DNA of 40,086 bases from NCBI GenBank assembly GCA_046316025.1, contig JBKCXU010000011.1:1-40086 (forward strand), in the 5' to 3' direction. Numbering within the stretch: position 1 is the first letter of the stretch; each line of letters begins with the position of its first letter. This DNA is from JAJTHJ01 sp046316025. Lineage in GTDB: Bacteria > Pseudomonadota > Gammaproteobacteria > Burkholderiales > Burkholderiaceae_F. The position numbers were made by a program, and so were the translations under genes. Shown here one piece after another: positions 1 through 7,278 of the stretch. The notes under the pieces are model-generated. The model saw nothing but the letters and a program-made list of their open reading frames with translations, was not told where the DNA came from and searched no databases.

Positions 1-33
1 GCTTGGTGGTGATCCATTCGCGATCGTGGGCAG

Positions 34-352
34 GTCTCAGCGTTCGTCGTACACCTTGATGACGTCGGTGTGACCGAGTCTCAGCGTTAGTCGTACACCT
101 GCGGCTTGCCTTTGACGGGTCGATCGAAGCGAGGGTAGGGAATGGTGCATAGGAGGACTCGGTGAGCGGCTTGATGGCGGTGAGAGGCGTTCCTGCGAGT
201 ACCGCGGCGCAAGAGGTCGAGCCTAGGGTCCGCCGCGCGCGGTGCAAACGCCGGTCGCCCTACGGGCGCCCGCCGGTTGCACCGCGCACCTGATCGGCGC
301 ATCGAGGTGTACGACTAACGCTGAGACTCGGGTGTACGACTAACGGTGAGAC
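34..352. mobile_element. Small cassette bounded by paired inverted repeats (IS-end-like)
   Basis: Four copies of a 23-bp sequence lie at 34-56, 78-100, 305-327 and 330-352. The first two read GTCTCAGCGTT(A/C)GTCGTA then CACCT; the last two are the inverse complement, so the pairs face each other across about 200 bp. Copies 78-100 and 305-327 are exact complements; the other two differ by one or two bases. Paired terminal repeats of this size are typical of insertion-sequence ends. The interior is too short for a transposase, and I trust no gene in it. It also holds a strong hairpin at 237-287. I read it as a MITE-like or internally deleted insertion sequence. The family is undetermined, and no flanking target duplication was identified. 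Confidence 0.6.
237..287. repeat. Hairpin inside the IS-like cassette
   Basis: The 11-bp arm GCGCGGTGCAA at 237-247 is perfectly complemented at 277-287. An inner CGCCC/GGGCG stem at 256-268 closes the loop. It could be a terminator-like or recombination structure of the cassette; no T-run follows it. Confidence 0.5.
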
Positions 353-424
353 TTCTCCGTCATGGCTCACAGCCGATTCCAGAAATTGCGTTGACCCTAC
401 CGAAACGACGCGTACTCGCTCCGG

Positions 425-568
425 CTAAGGGATCGTTGGCCCCGCAGCACCGGAGTAGAGCACCTCCTGCGCTGCTAGCAACGTGCAGCGGTCATGGCTG
501 CGGCGCATACAGTGCATGCAGTACAGATCGAAAGAGTTGGCTTCTGCAGGGATGTTCTCCTGGGTCAA
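425..568 (-). other. Possible short Cys-containing reading frame downstream of hlyD
   Basis: The stretch between the hlyD stop (576) and the IS-like cassette (352) is visibly lower in GC than its surroundings. On the minus strand a frame ends with TAG at 425-427. It could start at TTG 568 (47 residues) or ATG 517 (30 residues). It encodes a C-M-H-C motif and one further Cys. A purine-rich AGGAG lies at about 555-559, inside the longer version and poorly placed for either start. A second frame in the same stretch is also Cys-rich but lacks a normal start codon. It may be a fragment of a gene cut by the neighbouring cassette, a small peptide gene, or chance. No family is recognised. Confidence 0.2.
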
Positions 569-575
569 GTGCGTG

Positions 576-1844
576 TCAAACTTTTCCCCGCAAACTGACC
601 AGCGGCTCGAAGACCCACTCGATCAGGGTGCGGGTGTCTTGCAGGATGTCGGCTTCCAGTTGCATGCCGGCGGTCAGCGGTTGCGGCTTGCCGTAGGCCA
701 GCACGGTGGGCTGGGCCAGCGCCACAGTGATCCGGTACAGCCCTTCCGCCCCCGCCTGCTGCGCCATCGTCGCCAGTTGCGGCGGCACCTCGTTGGCGGC
801 CAAGGCCGTTCTCGACACCTGCGCCACCGTGCCCTCGTACTGGCCGAACTTCTGGTACGGATAGGCCGCATAGCGCAGCCGCACCCGCTGCCCCGGCTCC
901 AAAAAGCCCACCGCCCGGCTCGGCGCGTACAGGTGCGCTTCCAGCTTGCCGTCGGCCGGCAGCAGGGTCGCCAGCGGCTGATTGCCCGCCATCTGGCCCT
1001 TGTCGGTCAAGATCGCGGTGATGACCCCGTCCTGCGGTGCGGCGATGATGGTCTGCCGGCTGGCTTCGGTCGCGGCCAGGTCTTGTTCCAGTGCGGCGAT
1101 GTTGCGTTCCACCTCCGCCAGGTTCTGCTCGGCGCGCAGCGGCAGTTGCTTCAGTTCTGCGGCGGCTGCGGCGGCGTCGGAGCGGGTGGCGGTCAGGCTG
1201 CGTTCCAGTTGCTGCAAGCGGCTTTGCTGGTCGAGCGCTTCTTCGCGCTTCTGCTGCACGGCGATCTCGCTCATAAACTGCTTGCGGGCAAGTTCCTCGA
1301 AGCGGGCCAGTTGCGCGCGGATGGAGGTCGTGCGCTCGGTCTGGGTGGCGATCTCGCGCTCCAGTTGGGCGCCCTGCTCGGTCAGGTCGGCAAGCTTGCG
1401 GCGCAGCGCCGTGGTCTGCTCGGCCACCAGCAGACGCTGGCGGGCCTGCTCGTCGGAAAGGCTGGTGCAGCGGCGGCGCAGTTGGTCGAGCGCAATGGTC
1501 TGCGAGCCAAAGACGCCGGCGCCGCCGTCGGCGAGCCGCTCGGCGGAGAGGACGAAGAGCACGTCGCCGGCCTTGACCGACTGGCCTTCGGCCACGCGGC
1601 GCTCGACCACCAGGCCGGGGGCGGGGGCGAGCAGTTTGATCAGGCAGGCGTCCGGCGCGGTGATGCCGACCACGTGGGCGCGCTTGGTGTATTCGCCAAA
1701 GATTAGGAAGACGACCACGGCGACGGCGAGCAGCGCGGCGATGCCGCTCCACGCCGCGAAGGACAGCGGCGGGCGCAGGACGGTGGCGCCGAGAAAGGCG
1801 TTGCCCTTGGCTTCCAGCGCTTCGCGGCGAAACAGATCGTGCAC
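576..1844 (-). CDS. HlyD/CvaA-type membrane fusion protein of a type I or peptide exporter
   Basis: The 422-residue product has the layout of a periplasmic adaptor. A short cytoplasmic N-terminus is followed by one membrane segment at about residues 28-50, a lipoyl/biotinyl-like half-motif around 65-100 (pattern G-V-V-x-R-x-V-x-E-G-x-x-V-K-x-G-D), a long Gln/Glu/Arg-rich coiled coil at about 110-260, and the second lipoyl half and beta-barrel to the C-terminus. Such proteins link an inner-membrane ABC transporter to an outer-membrane channel; the CvaA type exports bacteriocin-like peptides. I place the start at GTG 1844, behind an AAGGGG-like site, because upstream translation is low-complexity and unlike a protein. 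No ABC transporter or TolC partner is visible, so the gene is an orphan here. The partner may lie beyond base 1 or have been lost next to the IS-like cassette. Confidence 0.85.
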   Translation of the reverse strand: MHDLFRREALEAKGNAFLGATVLRPPLSFAAWSGIAALLAVAVVVFLIFGEYTKRAHVVGITAPDACLIKLLAPAPGLVVERRVAEGQSVKAGDVLFVLSAERLADGGAGVFGSQTIALDQLRRRCTSLSDEQARQRLLVAEQTTALRRKLADLTEQGAQLEREIATQTERTTSIRAQLARFEELARKQFMSEIAVQQKREEALDQQSRLQQLERSLTATRSDAAAAAAELKQLPLRAEQNLAEVERNIAALEQDLAATEASRQTIIAAPQDGVITAILTDKGQMAGNQPLATLLPADGKLEAHLYAPSRAVGFLEPGQRVRLRYAAYPYQKFGQYEGTVAQVSRTALAANEVPPQLATMAQQAGAEGLYRITVALAQPTVLAYGKPQPLTAGMQLEADILQDTRTLIEWVFEPLVSLRGKV

Positions 1845-1926
1845 CGTACTTGCCCCTTGCCGTGTCGCCGCGCGGGATGCACGGCGTGGGGCGAAACGTA
1901 GCGGCGCTCGCACTGCACAAGCCAGA

Positions 1927-1938
1927 CTACAAATGTAG
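1927..1938. promoter_or_regulatory. CTACA-N2-TGTAG inverted repeat, BlaI/CopY-like operator candidate
   Basis: A short dyad, CTACAAATGTAG, lies between the small luxR-like gene and hlyD, 83 bp upstream of the proposed hlyD start. TACA-N2-TGTA is the core recognised by BlaI/MecI/CopY winged-helix repressors. No such repressor gene lies in the window, so the assignment rests on motif resemblance alone. Confidence 0.3.
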
Positions 1939-2022
1939 GGGGTTGGTGGCTCTTGCGACCCGGAAGTGGCAGACGGACTCACCGCCGTACCGCGCCGGCG
2001 CGCAGCAACTGCGCGACGAGCT

Positions 2023-2235
2023 TTAACCGGAAGCCATAGCGCCGGCGACCAACGCCGCCACTGCGACAGCGGCCAAGGCGGCGCGGTTGCCCACGCCAAA
2101 GCGGTGAAGCATCGCGCTCACATGGTCGCGAACCGTGTGCGGGCTGATCGCCAGGTCGCGGGCGATCTCTTTGTTGGTCCGCCCGGCAATAAGCCGCTGA
2201 ACGACGTCACGCTCTCTCGGAGTCAGTCGGTGCAT
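2023..2235 (-). CDS. Minimal LuxR-type HTH protein with hydrophobic tail
   Basis: The 70-residue product is almost entirely a LuxR/FixJ-type DNA-binding domain. It opens with L-T-P-R-E-R-D at residues 4-10, has the recognition-helix pattern N-K-E-I-A-R-D-L-x-I-S-P-H-T-V-R-D-H-V at about 24-42, and ends in an Ala/Val-rich hydrophobic stretch (about 53-70) long enough for a weak membrane anchor. There is no receiver or autoinducer domain. I chose ATG 2235, where the protein-like sequence begins. An upstream ATG at 2457 in the same frame would give 144 residues, but the added part is not recognisable and crosses the G11 tract. It lies upstream of hlyD on the same strand with a 178-bp gap, so it may control that gene. 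LuxR-type DNA binding is well supported; the target is inference. Confidence 0.7.
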   Translation of the reverse strand: MHRLTPRERDVVQRLIAGRTNKEIARDLAISPHTVRDHVSAMLHRFGVGNRAALAAVAVAALVAGAMASG

Positions 2236-2461
2236 AGGTCTACCCCCCCCCCCGCACGCCTGCGGGAGCGATTGAACGAATGCTGCTGCTACATCGAGTG
2301 CCGGGCGGCGATGGTGCCCGGCGGCGTCCGTATCTGCCGCGTGGGGCCCGCGGGTGGCGGGCCTGCGGCATCTTGCCGAGCTGGTCGCGCGGCGTACAAA
2401 CGCGATTGAAGTTTGCCCAACCGAACGCGGCGGAGCAACGTGAAAATCCGACAACACCGGG
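2236..2461. other. Intergenic stretch upstream of the luxR-like gene
   Basis: The 226 bp between the luxR-like start and the phosphodiesterase stop hold the G11 tract at 2243-2253. A minus-strand frame back to ATG 2457 stays open through the rest, but its translation is unrecognised. No terminator with a T-run was seen. Confidence 0.4.
2243..2253 (-). promoter_or_regulatory. G11 homopolymer at the ribosome-binding position of the luxR-like gene
   Basis: Eleven consecutive C on the + strand give a G11 tract on the coding strand ending 7 nt before ATG 2235. It occupies the Shine-Dalgarno position. Tracts of this length are prone to slipped-strand length change, so this is a candidate translational phase-variation site. 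If the longer 144-residue start is used, the tract would be coding and slippage would shift the frame. Confidence 0.45.
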
Positions 2462-3262
2462 CTATACGGTGGCGAGGCTGGGGTCGATCAAATCGATCCG
2501 GTCGGTGCAGATCGCATCCACGCCCCAGTCGAAGAGTTCGCGCGCGCGCGCCGGCTCATCGACCGTGTAGCAGAAGAGCCAGTAGCCGGCCTGCTTGACC
2601 TCGTGCGCCTGCGCGGCGGTGAGGTTCTTGTGGTTGGTGTGCAGCGCCACCGCGCCCAGCGCCTCCAGTTGCGCGCGCCAGTCGGGCGGCACGCGGCTCA
2701 CCAGCAGGCCGCGCGGGATGTTGGGCGCCACCGCGCGCGCGGCGGCGAGCGACTGCGGCTGGAACGAGGAGAAGAGCGGCACGCGCGCATCCGCAGACTC
2801 GGCAGGGTTGGCGCGGTCGCCGTCGGGTTGCAGCAGGTCGGCGTAGAGGCGGGCGACGGTCAGGCCGACGGCGAGGCCGGTCGGCTCGGCGCGGTCCTTG
2901 GCGGGCTTGATCTCGATGTTCAGCCACAGCCCCGCGGCGCGCGCGTAGCGCAGCGCAGCCTCAAGCGTCGGCACCCGCTCGCCGGCAAAGCGCGGCGAGT
3001 GCCAGCGGCCGGCATCGAGCGCGGCCAGTTGCGCGGCGGTGTGCGCGGTCACGCTGCCGGCGCCGGTGGTGGTGCGCTCCAGCGTCTCGTCGTGGATCAG
3101 CACGGGCACGCCGTCGGCGGCGAGCATTGCGTCGAACTCGGCACCGCGAAAGCCGCGCGCCACGCCTTCGCGCAGGCCGGCGAGCGTGTTCTCCGGCGCC
3201 AGGATGCCGCCGCCGCGGTGCGCGATGACGCGCGGGTACGGCCAAGGTCGGTAATGACTCAT
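2462..3262 (-). CDS. ugpQ: Glycerophosphodiester phosphodiesterase (cytoplasmic UgpQ type)
   Basis: The 266-residue protein hydrolyses glycerophosphodiesters from phospholipid turnover to sn-glycerol-3-phosphate and an alcohol. Family hallmarks are clear. I-A-H-R-G near residues 13-17 carries the first catalytic His. A-P-E-N-T follows. G-A-E-F-D-x-x-L-x-x-D-G-x-P-V-x-I-H-D is at about 40-58, with the metal ligands and second His. L-N-I-E-I-K-P lies near 113-119. No signal peptide is present, and its length fits the cytoplasmic UgpQ class rather than periplasmic GlpQ. Its ATG overlaps the TGA of the upstream thioesterase by 4 nt, so the two are probably translationally coupled. Confidence 0.93.
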   Translation of the reverse strand: MSHYRPWPYPRVIAHRGGGILAPENTLAGLREGVARGFRGAEFDAMLAADGVPVLIHDETLERTTTGAGSVTAHTAAQLAALDAGRWHSPRFAGERVPTLEAALRYARAAGLWLNIEIKPAKDRAEPTGLAVGLTVARLYADLLQPDGDRANPAESADARVPLFSSFQPQSLAAARAVAPNIPRGLLVSRVPPDWRAQLEALGAVALHTNHKNLTAAQAHEVKQAGYWLFCYTVDEPARARELFDWGVDAICTDRIDLIDPSLATV

Positions 3263-3720
3263 GCCGCCACTCGCTTGCGCACGTACACCACCTTCTCCAC
3301 CCGCGCCACGAGCAAGCCCTCGTCATCGACCACGTCGACCTCGAACACGTGGAGATGCTTGTCGCCGTCGGCCGTCATCTTCAGGATGGTATCGAGTGCG
3401 GCTTGCTCCAGCACGAAAGTCGCGCGCATCCGCCCGCGGCCGGGGGCGACGAATTCGATGCTCGCCGCCTTGTCCCACACCGTGTAGCCGGGCGGCAGGC
3501 TGTGCAGCACCATCAGCGCGTAGAAAGGGTCGGTCATCGCGTACAGCGACCCGCCGAAGTGCGTGCCAAAGCAGTTGCGGTTGGTCGGGCGCAGCGGCAT
3601 CTCGACCACCACCTCGCGCCAGTCCGGAGCGATGCGGCGCACGCGGATGCCGGCGCCCAGATACGGCGGCCACAGGTTGAACACCCAGCGGAAGACGCGC
3701 GGGGAGATTTTGCGGGGCAT
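3259..3720 (-). CDS. DUF4442 hotdog-fold thioesterase-like protein
   Basis: The 153-residue protein resembles the DUF4442 branch of the hotdog superfamily, related to PaaI/YiiD acyl-CoA thioesterases. The central helix motif H-F-G-G-S-L-Y-A-M-x-D is present at about residues 53-63, followed by the strand-rich half that includes K-A-A-S-I-E-F-V-A-P-G. ATG 3720 is chosen because the translation upstream of M-P-R-K is Arg-rich and unlike the family. The gene overlaps the phosphodiesterase start by 4 nt; the pair suggests a lipid or acyl-ester turnover role. The acyl substrate cannot be told from sequence. Confidence 0.82.
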   Translation of the reverse strand: MPRKISPRVFRWVFNLWPPYLGAGIRVRRIAPDWREVVVEMPLRPTNRNCFGTHFGGSLYAMTDPFYALMVLHSLPPGYTVWDKAASIEFVAPGRGRMRATFVLEQAALDTILKMTADGDKHLHVFEVDVVDDEGLLVARVEKVVYVRKRVAA

Positions 3721-3792
3721 GGGTGGGAGTCTAAGAACTCCCGATGAACAGGCGCACCGGCCATTGCGCCGACGCATCGCCATAGCCATCAG

Positions 3793-3883
3793 CCCTCCCT
3801 CACCCGGCGCTTCGCGCCACCCTCTCCCGGTGGGAGAGGGTTTTGTACCCCTCTCCCACCGGGAGAGGGGTTGGGGTGAGGGA
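3793..3883. repeat. CCCTCTCCC/GGGAGAGGG palindromic repeat
   Basis: Two complementary units, each semi-palindromic (CCCTCTCCC-GGT-GGGAGAGGG and its complement), are separated by about 8 bp. They are flanked by CCCTCCCTCACCC and its complement near 3871-3883. The whole can fold as one long cruciform or hairpin. It lies between the divergent thioesterase and CoA-transferase genes. It is a common type of high-GC intergenic repeat; no T-run follows, so it is not a clear terminator. Confidence 0.75.
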
Positions 3884-3950
3884 AGACCGCTGGCGCGGAG
3901 TGCTTCACTTCGATACGCGCACCAAACCTCCCTTGTTATCCTGCCCCGCC

Positions 3951-5177
3951 ATGACCACCCGCGCCCTCGATCACCTGCGCATCCTCGACCTGACTCGCGT
4001 GCTGGCCGGTCCCTGGTGCACGCAACTGCTGGCCGACCTGGGCGCGGACGTGATCAAGATCGAGCGCCCCGGCGCAGGCGACGACACCCGCCACTGGGGC
4101 CCGCCCTACCTGAAAGACGCCGCGGGCCACGACACGACCGAGGCCGCCTACTACCTCGCCGCCAACCGCGGCAAGCGCTCGGTGACGGTGGACATCGCCG
4201 ACCCGCAGGGGCAGGCGCTGCTGCGCAAGCTCGCCGCGCAGAGCGACGTGCTGATCGAGAACTACAAGGTGGGCCAGCTCGCCAAGTACGGGCTGGACTA
4301 CGCCGCGCTCGCCGCCGAGAACCCGCGGCTGATCTACTGCTCGGTCACCGGCTTCGGCCAGACCGGGCCGTACAAGGACCGCGCCGGCTACGACTTCATC
4401 ATCCAGGGCTTGGGCGGGCTGATGTCGATCACCGGCGAGCGCGACGGCGCGCCCGGCGCCGGCCCGCAGAAGGTCGGCGTGGCGGTGGCCGACCTGATGA
4501 CCGGCATGTACGCAACGGTGGCAATCCTGGCCGCCGTCGCACAGCGCGAGAAGACCGGCCGCGGCCAGTACATCGACATGGCGCTGCTCGACACGCAGGT
4601 GGCGATGCTCGCCAACATGAACCTCAACTACCTGGCGAGCGGCCGCGCGCCGGGACGCGCCGGCAACGCGCACGCCAACATCGTGCCCTACCAGGTGTTT
4701 GCGGCGGCCGACGGGCACGCGATCGTCGCGGTCGGCAACGACAGTCAGTTCGTCAAGTTCTGTGAAGTCGCCGGCTGCCCGCAACTCGCCAGCGACCCGC
4801 GCTTTGCGCGCAACGCCGACCGCGTGCGCAACCGCGAGCTGCTGATCCCGCTGCTGGAACCCATCGTGCGCAGCCGGCCGGTGGCCTTCTGGGCCGAGCG
4901 GCTGGAAGCCGCCGGCGTGCCCTGCGGGCCGATCAATAACATCGCGCAGGCGTTTGCCGACCCACAGGTGGTCGCACGCGGTTTGCGCTTCGACCTGCCG
5001 CACCCGACCGCAGGCAGCGTGCCGCAGGTGGCAAGCCCGATCAGCATGAGCGACTCACCGCCCGCCCACGACCGCGCGCCGCCGACACTTGGCCAGCACA
5101 CCGACGAGGTGCTGCGCGAACTTGCAAATCTCACCGACTCGGACATTGCCGCGCTGCGCGCGCAAGGCACGATCTGA
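3951..5177 (+). CDS. CaiB/BaiF family (class III) CoA-transferase
   Basis: The 408-residue product moves CoA between carboxylic acids without a ping-pong thioester pool. Family signatures include L-D-L-T-R-V-L-A-G-P-W at about residues 12-22, G-A-D-V-I-K-I-E-R-P-G-x-G-D at 31-44, N-R-G-K-R-S at 72-77, and the nucleophile-bearing V-A-D-L-M-T-G-M-Y at about 179-187, where D181 matches the catalytic Asp of formyl-CoA transferase. The C-terminal G-V-P-C-G-P-I-N-N loop is intact. ATG 3951 is the only start fitting the family N-terminus. There is no good Shine-Dalgarno, and TTGTTATCCT just upstream could reflect a very short or leaderless message. The acid substrate is not predictable. An acylphosphatase follows after 2 nt. 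Confidence 0.9.
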   Translation: MTTRALDHLRILDLTRVLAGPWCTQLLADLGADVIKIERPGAGDDTRHWGPPYLKDAAGHDTTEAAYYLAANRGKRSVTVDIADPQGQALLRKLAAQSDVLIENYKVGQLAKYGLDYAALAAENPRLIYCSVTGFGQTGPYKDRAGYDFIIQGLGGLMSITGERDGAPGAGPQKVGVAVADLMTGMYATVAILAAVAQREKTGRGQYIDMALLDTQVAMLANMNLNYLASGRAPGRAGNAHANIVPYQVFAAADGHAIVAVGNDSQFVKFCEVAGCPQLASDPRFARNADRVRNRELLIPLLEPIVRSRPVAFWAERLEAAGVPCGPINNIAQAFADPQVVARGLRFDLPHPTAGSVPQVASPISMSDSPPAHDRAPPTLGQHTDEVLRELANLTDSDIAALRAQGTI

Positions 5178-5179
5178 CG

Positions 5180-5470
5180 GTGATGCGCGCGATCCACCTC
5201 ACCATCGGCGGCCGCGTGCAAGGTGTCGGCTACCGCGACACGCTGCGCAGCGCCGCGCGGCGCAACGGCGCGACCGGCTGGGTGCGCAACCGCGGCGACG
5301 GTACGGTGGAAGCGGTCTTGCAAGGCGACGAAGCGGCGCTCGATGCGCTGCGCCGCTGGGTGCGCCGCGGCCCGCCGTTGGCGGTGGTCGAGCGCGTGGA
5401 CGAGCGGCCCGCCTCCACCGAGGAAGTTGCGCTGATCGACGGGTCGGTCCGGCGGCTGCCGACGGTTTGA
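5180..5470 (+). CDS. acyP: Acylphosphatase
   Basis: The 96-residue protein is the normal size for an acylphosphatase, which hydrolyses carboxyl-phosphate bonds of small acyl phosphates in the cytoplasm. The signature G-R-V-Q-G-V-G-Y-R is at residues 11-19 with the phosphate-binding R19. The second motif G-W-V-R-N-R-x-D-G-x-V-E at 33-44 supplies the catalytic N37. The start is GTG 5180, or ATG 5183 one codon later. It begins 2 nt after the CoA-transferase stop, so the two are almost certainly cotranscribed. Whether they share a pathway (acyl-CoA/acyl-phosphate handling) is inference. Confidence 0.92.
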   Translation: MMRAIHLTIGGRVQGVGYRDTLRSAARRNGATGWVRNRGDGTVEAVLQGDEAALDALRRWVRRGPPLAVVERVDERPASTEEVALIDGSVRRLPTV

Positions 5471-5488
5471 TCGGACTCGGGCACCCAG

Positions 5489-5540
5489 CGCCCCCACCCC
5501 AGCCCTCCCCCGCTTGCGGGGGAGGGTTAGGGTGGGGGCA
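5489..5540. repeat. GC-rich hairpin repeat between convergent genes
   Basis: GCCCCCACCCC followed by CCCTCCCCCGC pairs across a TTGC loop with GCGGGGGAGGG and GGGTGGGGGC. It sits between the convergent acyP and acetyltransferase genes, where it could stop transcription in both directions, though no T-run is present. Related sequence recurs near 39848-40003. Confidence 0.7.
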
Positions 5541-5561
5541 CAACCCTCCGTGCGACGCACG

Positions 5562-6146
5562 TCAAGCCTTGAGCCAAGTTCCATCAGATTTAGGATTCAA
5601 CAACTGGTTCAACACATGGTCGCGCCAGGCGCCGTCGATGAACAGGTCGTTGGACGCGAGCCCAATCCGCGCAAAGCCCAGCCGCGCCAAGAGCCGCGCG
5701 CTGCGCTCGTTCTCTGGCAGATGGTTGGCTTCGAGCCGATGCAACCGCAGATCGTCGAACGCATGCGCAATCACCGCGCGCAGTGCCTCGGCCATCAGGC
5801 CACGGCCTTCGCACGCGCCGTCGATCTGGTAGCCGAGCCGTCCGCTCTGAAAAGGCCCGCGCTCGATCCCGCTCAGGCTCGCGGTGCCGACAAGAGACTC
5901 CGGCAGCTCGTGCTGGAACAACAGCCAGCGCAGCGCCCGAACGGCACGGCGCTCCGACTCCTGCTCGACCGCCTTGGTCGCCCAGTACGCCGCGTCGGTC
6001 AAACCCGCCGGCGCCGGCGGCGACCAGCGCCGCAGCCGCTCACCATTGCGCAGGTGAAACTCCGCCAGCGCTGCGGCGTGCCCAGGCGCGAAAACTTCCA
6101 GCCGCAGGCGCGGGGTGTGCAGCATTGATGCGGCGAGGTCGTTCAT
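5562..6146 (-). CDS. GNAT family N-acetyltransferase, RimJ/RimL-like
   Basis: The 194-residue protein matches the RimJ/RimL branch of GNAT acetyltransferases, which use acetyl-CoA to modify protein N-termini or small amines. It opens with L-H-T-P-R-L-R-L-E-V-F. G-T-A-S-L-S-G-I and the strand R-L-G-Y-Q-I-D follow. The pyrophosphate-binding loop is G-R-G-L-M-A-E-A-L, and the C-terminal half holds H-R-L-E-A-N-H-L-P-E-N-E-R-S-A-R-L-L-A-R-L-G-F, where bound acetyl-CoA is normally contacted. ATG 6146 is chosen; ATG 6125 (M-L-H-T-P-R-L) is an equally plausible family-type start, and neither has a strong ribosome site. It is divergent from the transporter receptor gene. The substrate is unknown. Confidence 0.85.
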   Translation of the reverse strand: MNDLAASMLHTPRLRLEVFAPGHAAALAEFHLRNGERLRRWSPPAPAGLTDAAYWATKAVEQESERRAVRALRWLLFQHELPESLVGTASLSGIERGPFQSGRLGYQIDGACEGRGLMAEALRAVIAHAFDDLRLHRLEANHLPENERSARLLARLGFARIGLASNDLFIDGAWRDHVLNQLLNPKSDGTWLKA

Positions 6147-6199
6147 CGTGGGGAATTGGGGTCTAATCCGCCCCCACGACAACGCGCGGGAGAACTCTG

Positions 6200-7195
6200 G
6201 TGGTTTTGCGTCACACCCTTTGCCTCGCCGCCGCTGCGGCGGCCTTTCTGTCCGGCCCGGCCTTTGCGCAGGGCGCGAGTTATCCGACCAAGCCGATCCG
6301 CCTGATCGTCCCCTACCCGCCCGGCGGGCCGCTGGACATCGCCGCGCGCGCGCTGGCCGAGCAGGTGCGGCCCACGCTCGGCACCATCGTCGTCGAGAAC
6401 AAGCCGGGCGCCGGCGGCAACCTCGGAGTGGACGCGCTGGCCAAGAGCGCGCCGGACGGCTACACGCTCGGCATCGGCGCGGTGGCGACCCACGCGATCA
6501 ACCCCTGGCTCTTTGCCAAGCTGCCCTACGACCCGATCAAGGACTTCGCGCCGATCACGCTGATCGCGCAGGTACCCAACGTGCTGGTGATGTCGGCCGA
6601 CACCGCCGCCAAGTTGAACATCAATTCGCTGGCCGATCTGCTCGGCTATATGCGCAAGAACCCCGGCAAGCTGAACTACGCCTCGGGCGGCAACGGCAGC
6701 GGCGGGCACATGGCGGGCGAGCTGATGAAGTCGATGGCCCGCGTGTACGCGGTGCACATTCCCTACGCCGGCGCCTCGCCCGCGCAGTTGAGCCTGCTGT
6801 CGGGGCAGACCGACTTCATGTTCGACAACCTCGCTTCTGCCTTGCCGCAGATTCGCGCCGGCAAGTTACGTGCGCTGGCAGTGACCACCACGCAGCGCGC
6901 GGACAGCCTGAAAGACGTGCCGACGATGGCCGAAGCCGGCGGCAAGGCGCTGGCTGGGTTCGATGTCTCCACCTGGTTCGGCGTGTTCGCACCCGCCGGC
7001 ACGCCGGCGCCGGTCGTCGCCCGCTTGAACGACGAGTTCCGCAAGGCGCTCGTGACGCCGGCAATGCGCGAGCGGCTGGCGGCGATGGGCACGGAACCCT
7101 CGCCCAACACGCCCGAGCAGTTCGCGCGCTTTATCGCCGCCGAACTCGCGAAGTACCGCGACGTGGTGAAGTACTCGGGCGCGAAGGTGGATTGA
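6200..7195 (+). CDS. tctC: Bug/TctC-type periplasmic receptor of a tripartite tricarboxylate transporter
   Basis: The 331-residue protein has a signal peptide ending A-F-A|Q at residues 23-24, followed by the Bug-family opening Y-P-T-K-P-I-R-L-I-V-P-Y-P-P-G-G. G-A-G-G-N-L-G near 73-79 and the A-x-S-A-P-D-G-Y-T-L block are also typical. Bug receptors bind a carboxylate ligand between two lobes through backbone and water contacts. GTG 6200 lies behind a GGGAGA site. Downstream tctB and tctA make this the cognate receptor of a complete transporter. The ligand cannot be assigned; tricarboxylates, dicarboxylates, amino acids and aromatic acids are all known for the family. Confidence 0.92.
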   Translation: MVLRHTLCLAAAAAAFLSGPAFAQGASYPTKPIRLIVPYPPGGPLDIAARALAEQVRPTLGTIVVENKPGAGGNLGVDALAKSAPDGYTLGIGAVATHAINPWLFAKLPYDPIKDFAPITLIAQVPNVLVMSADTAAKLNINSLADLLGYMRKNPGKLNYASGGNGSGGHMAGELMKSMARVYAVHIPYAGASPAQLSLLSGQTDFMFDNLASALPQIRAGKLRALAVTTTQRADSLKDVPTMAEAGGKALAGFDVSTWFGVFAPAGTPAPVVARLNDEFRKALVTPAMRERLAAMGTEPSPNTPEQFARFIAAELAKYRDVVKYSGAKVD

Positions 7196-7278
7196 CACGT
7201 TTGTGCGCCGCCGCAGCATGGCGCGCATAGAATGAAACGCCGCTTCGGAGACAGCGGTCGATCAGGGGGAGACGAGTC

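Noticed and set aside
87..302. 71-codon minus-strand frame inside the IS-like cassette
   Set aside because: It covers the hairpin and is Arg-rich; no transposase motif is present.
483..1920. Long frames on both strands overlapping hlyD
   Set aside because: Translations are low-complexity, whereas the 576-1844 frame shows the full adaptor layout.
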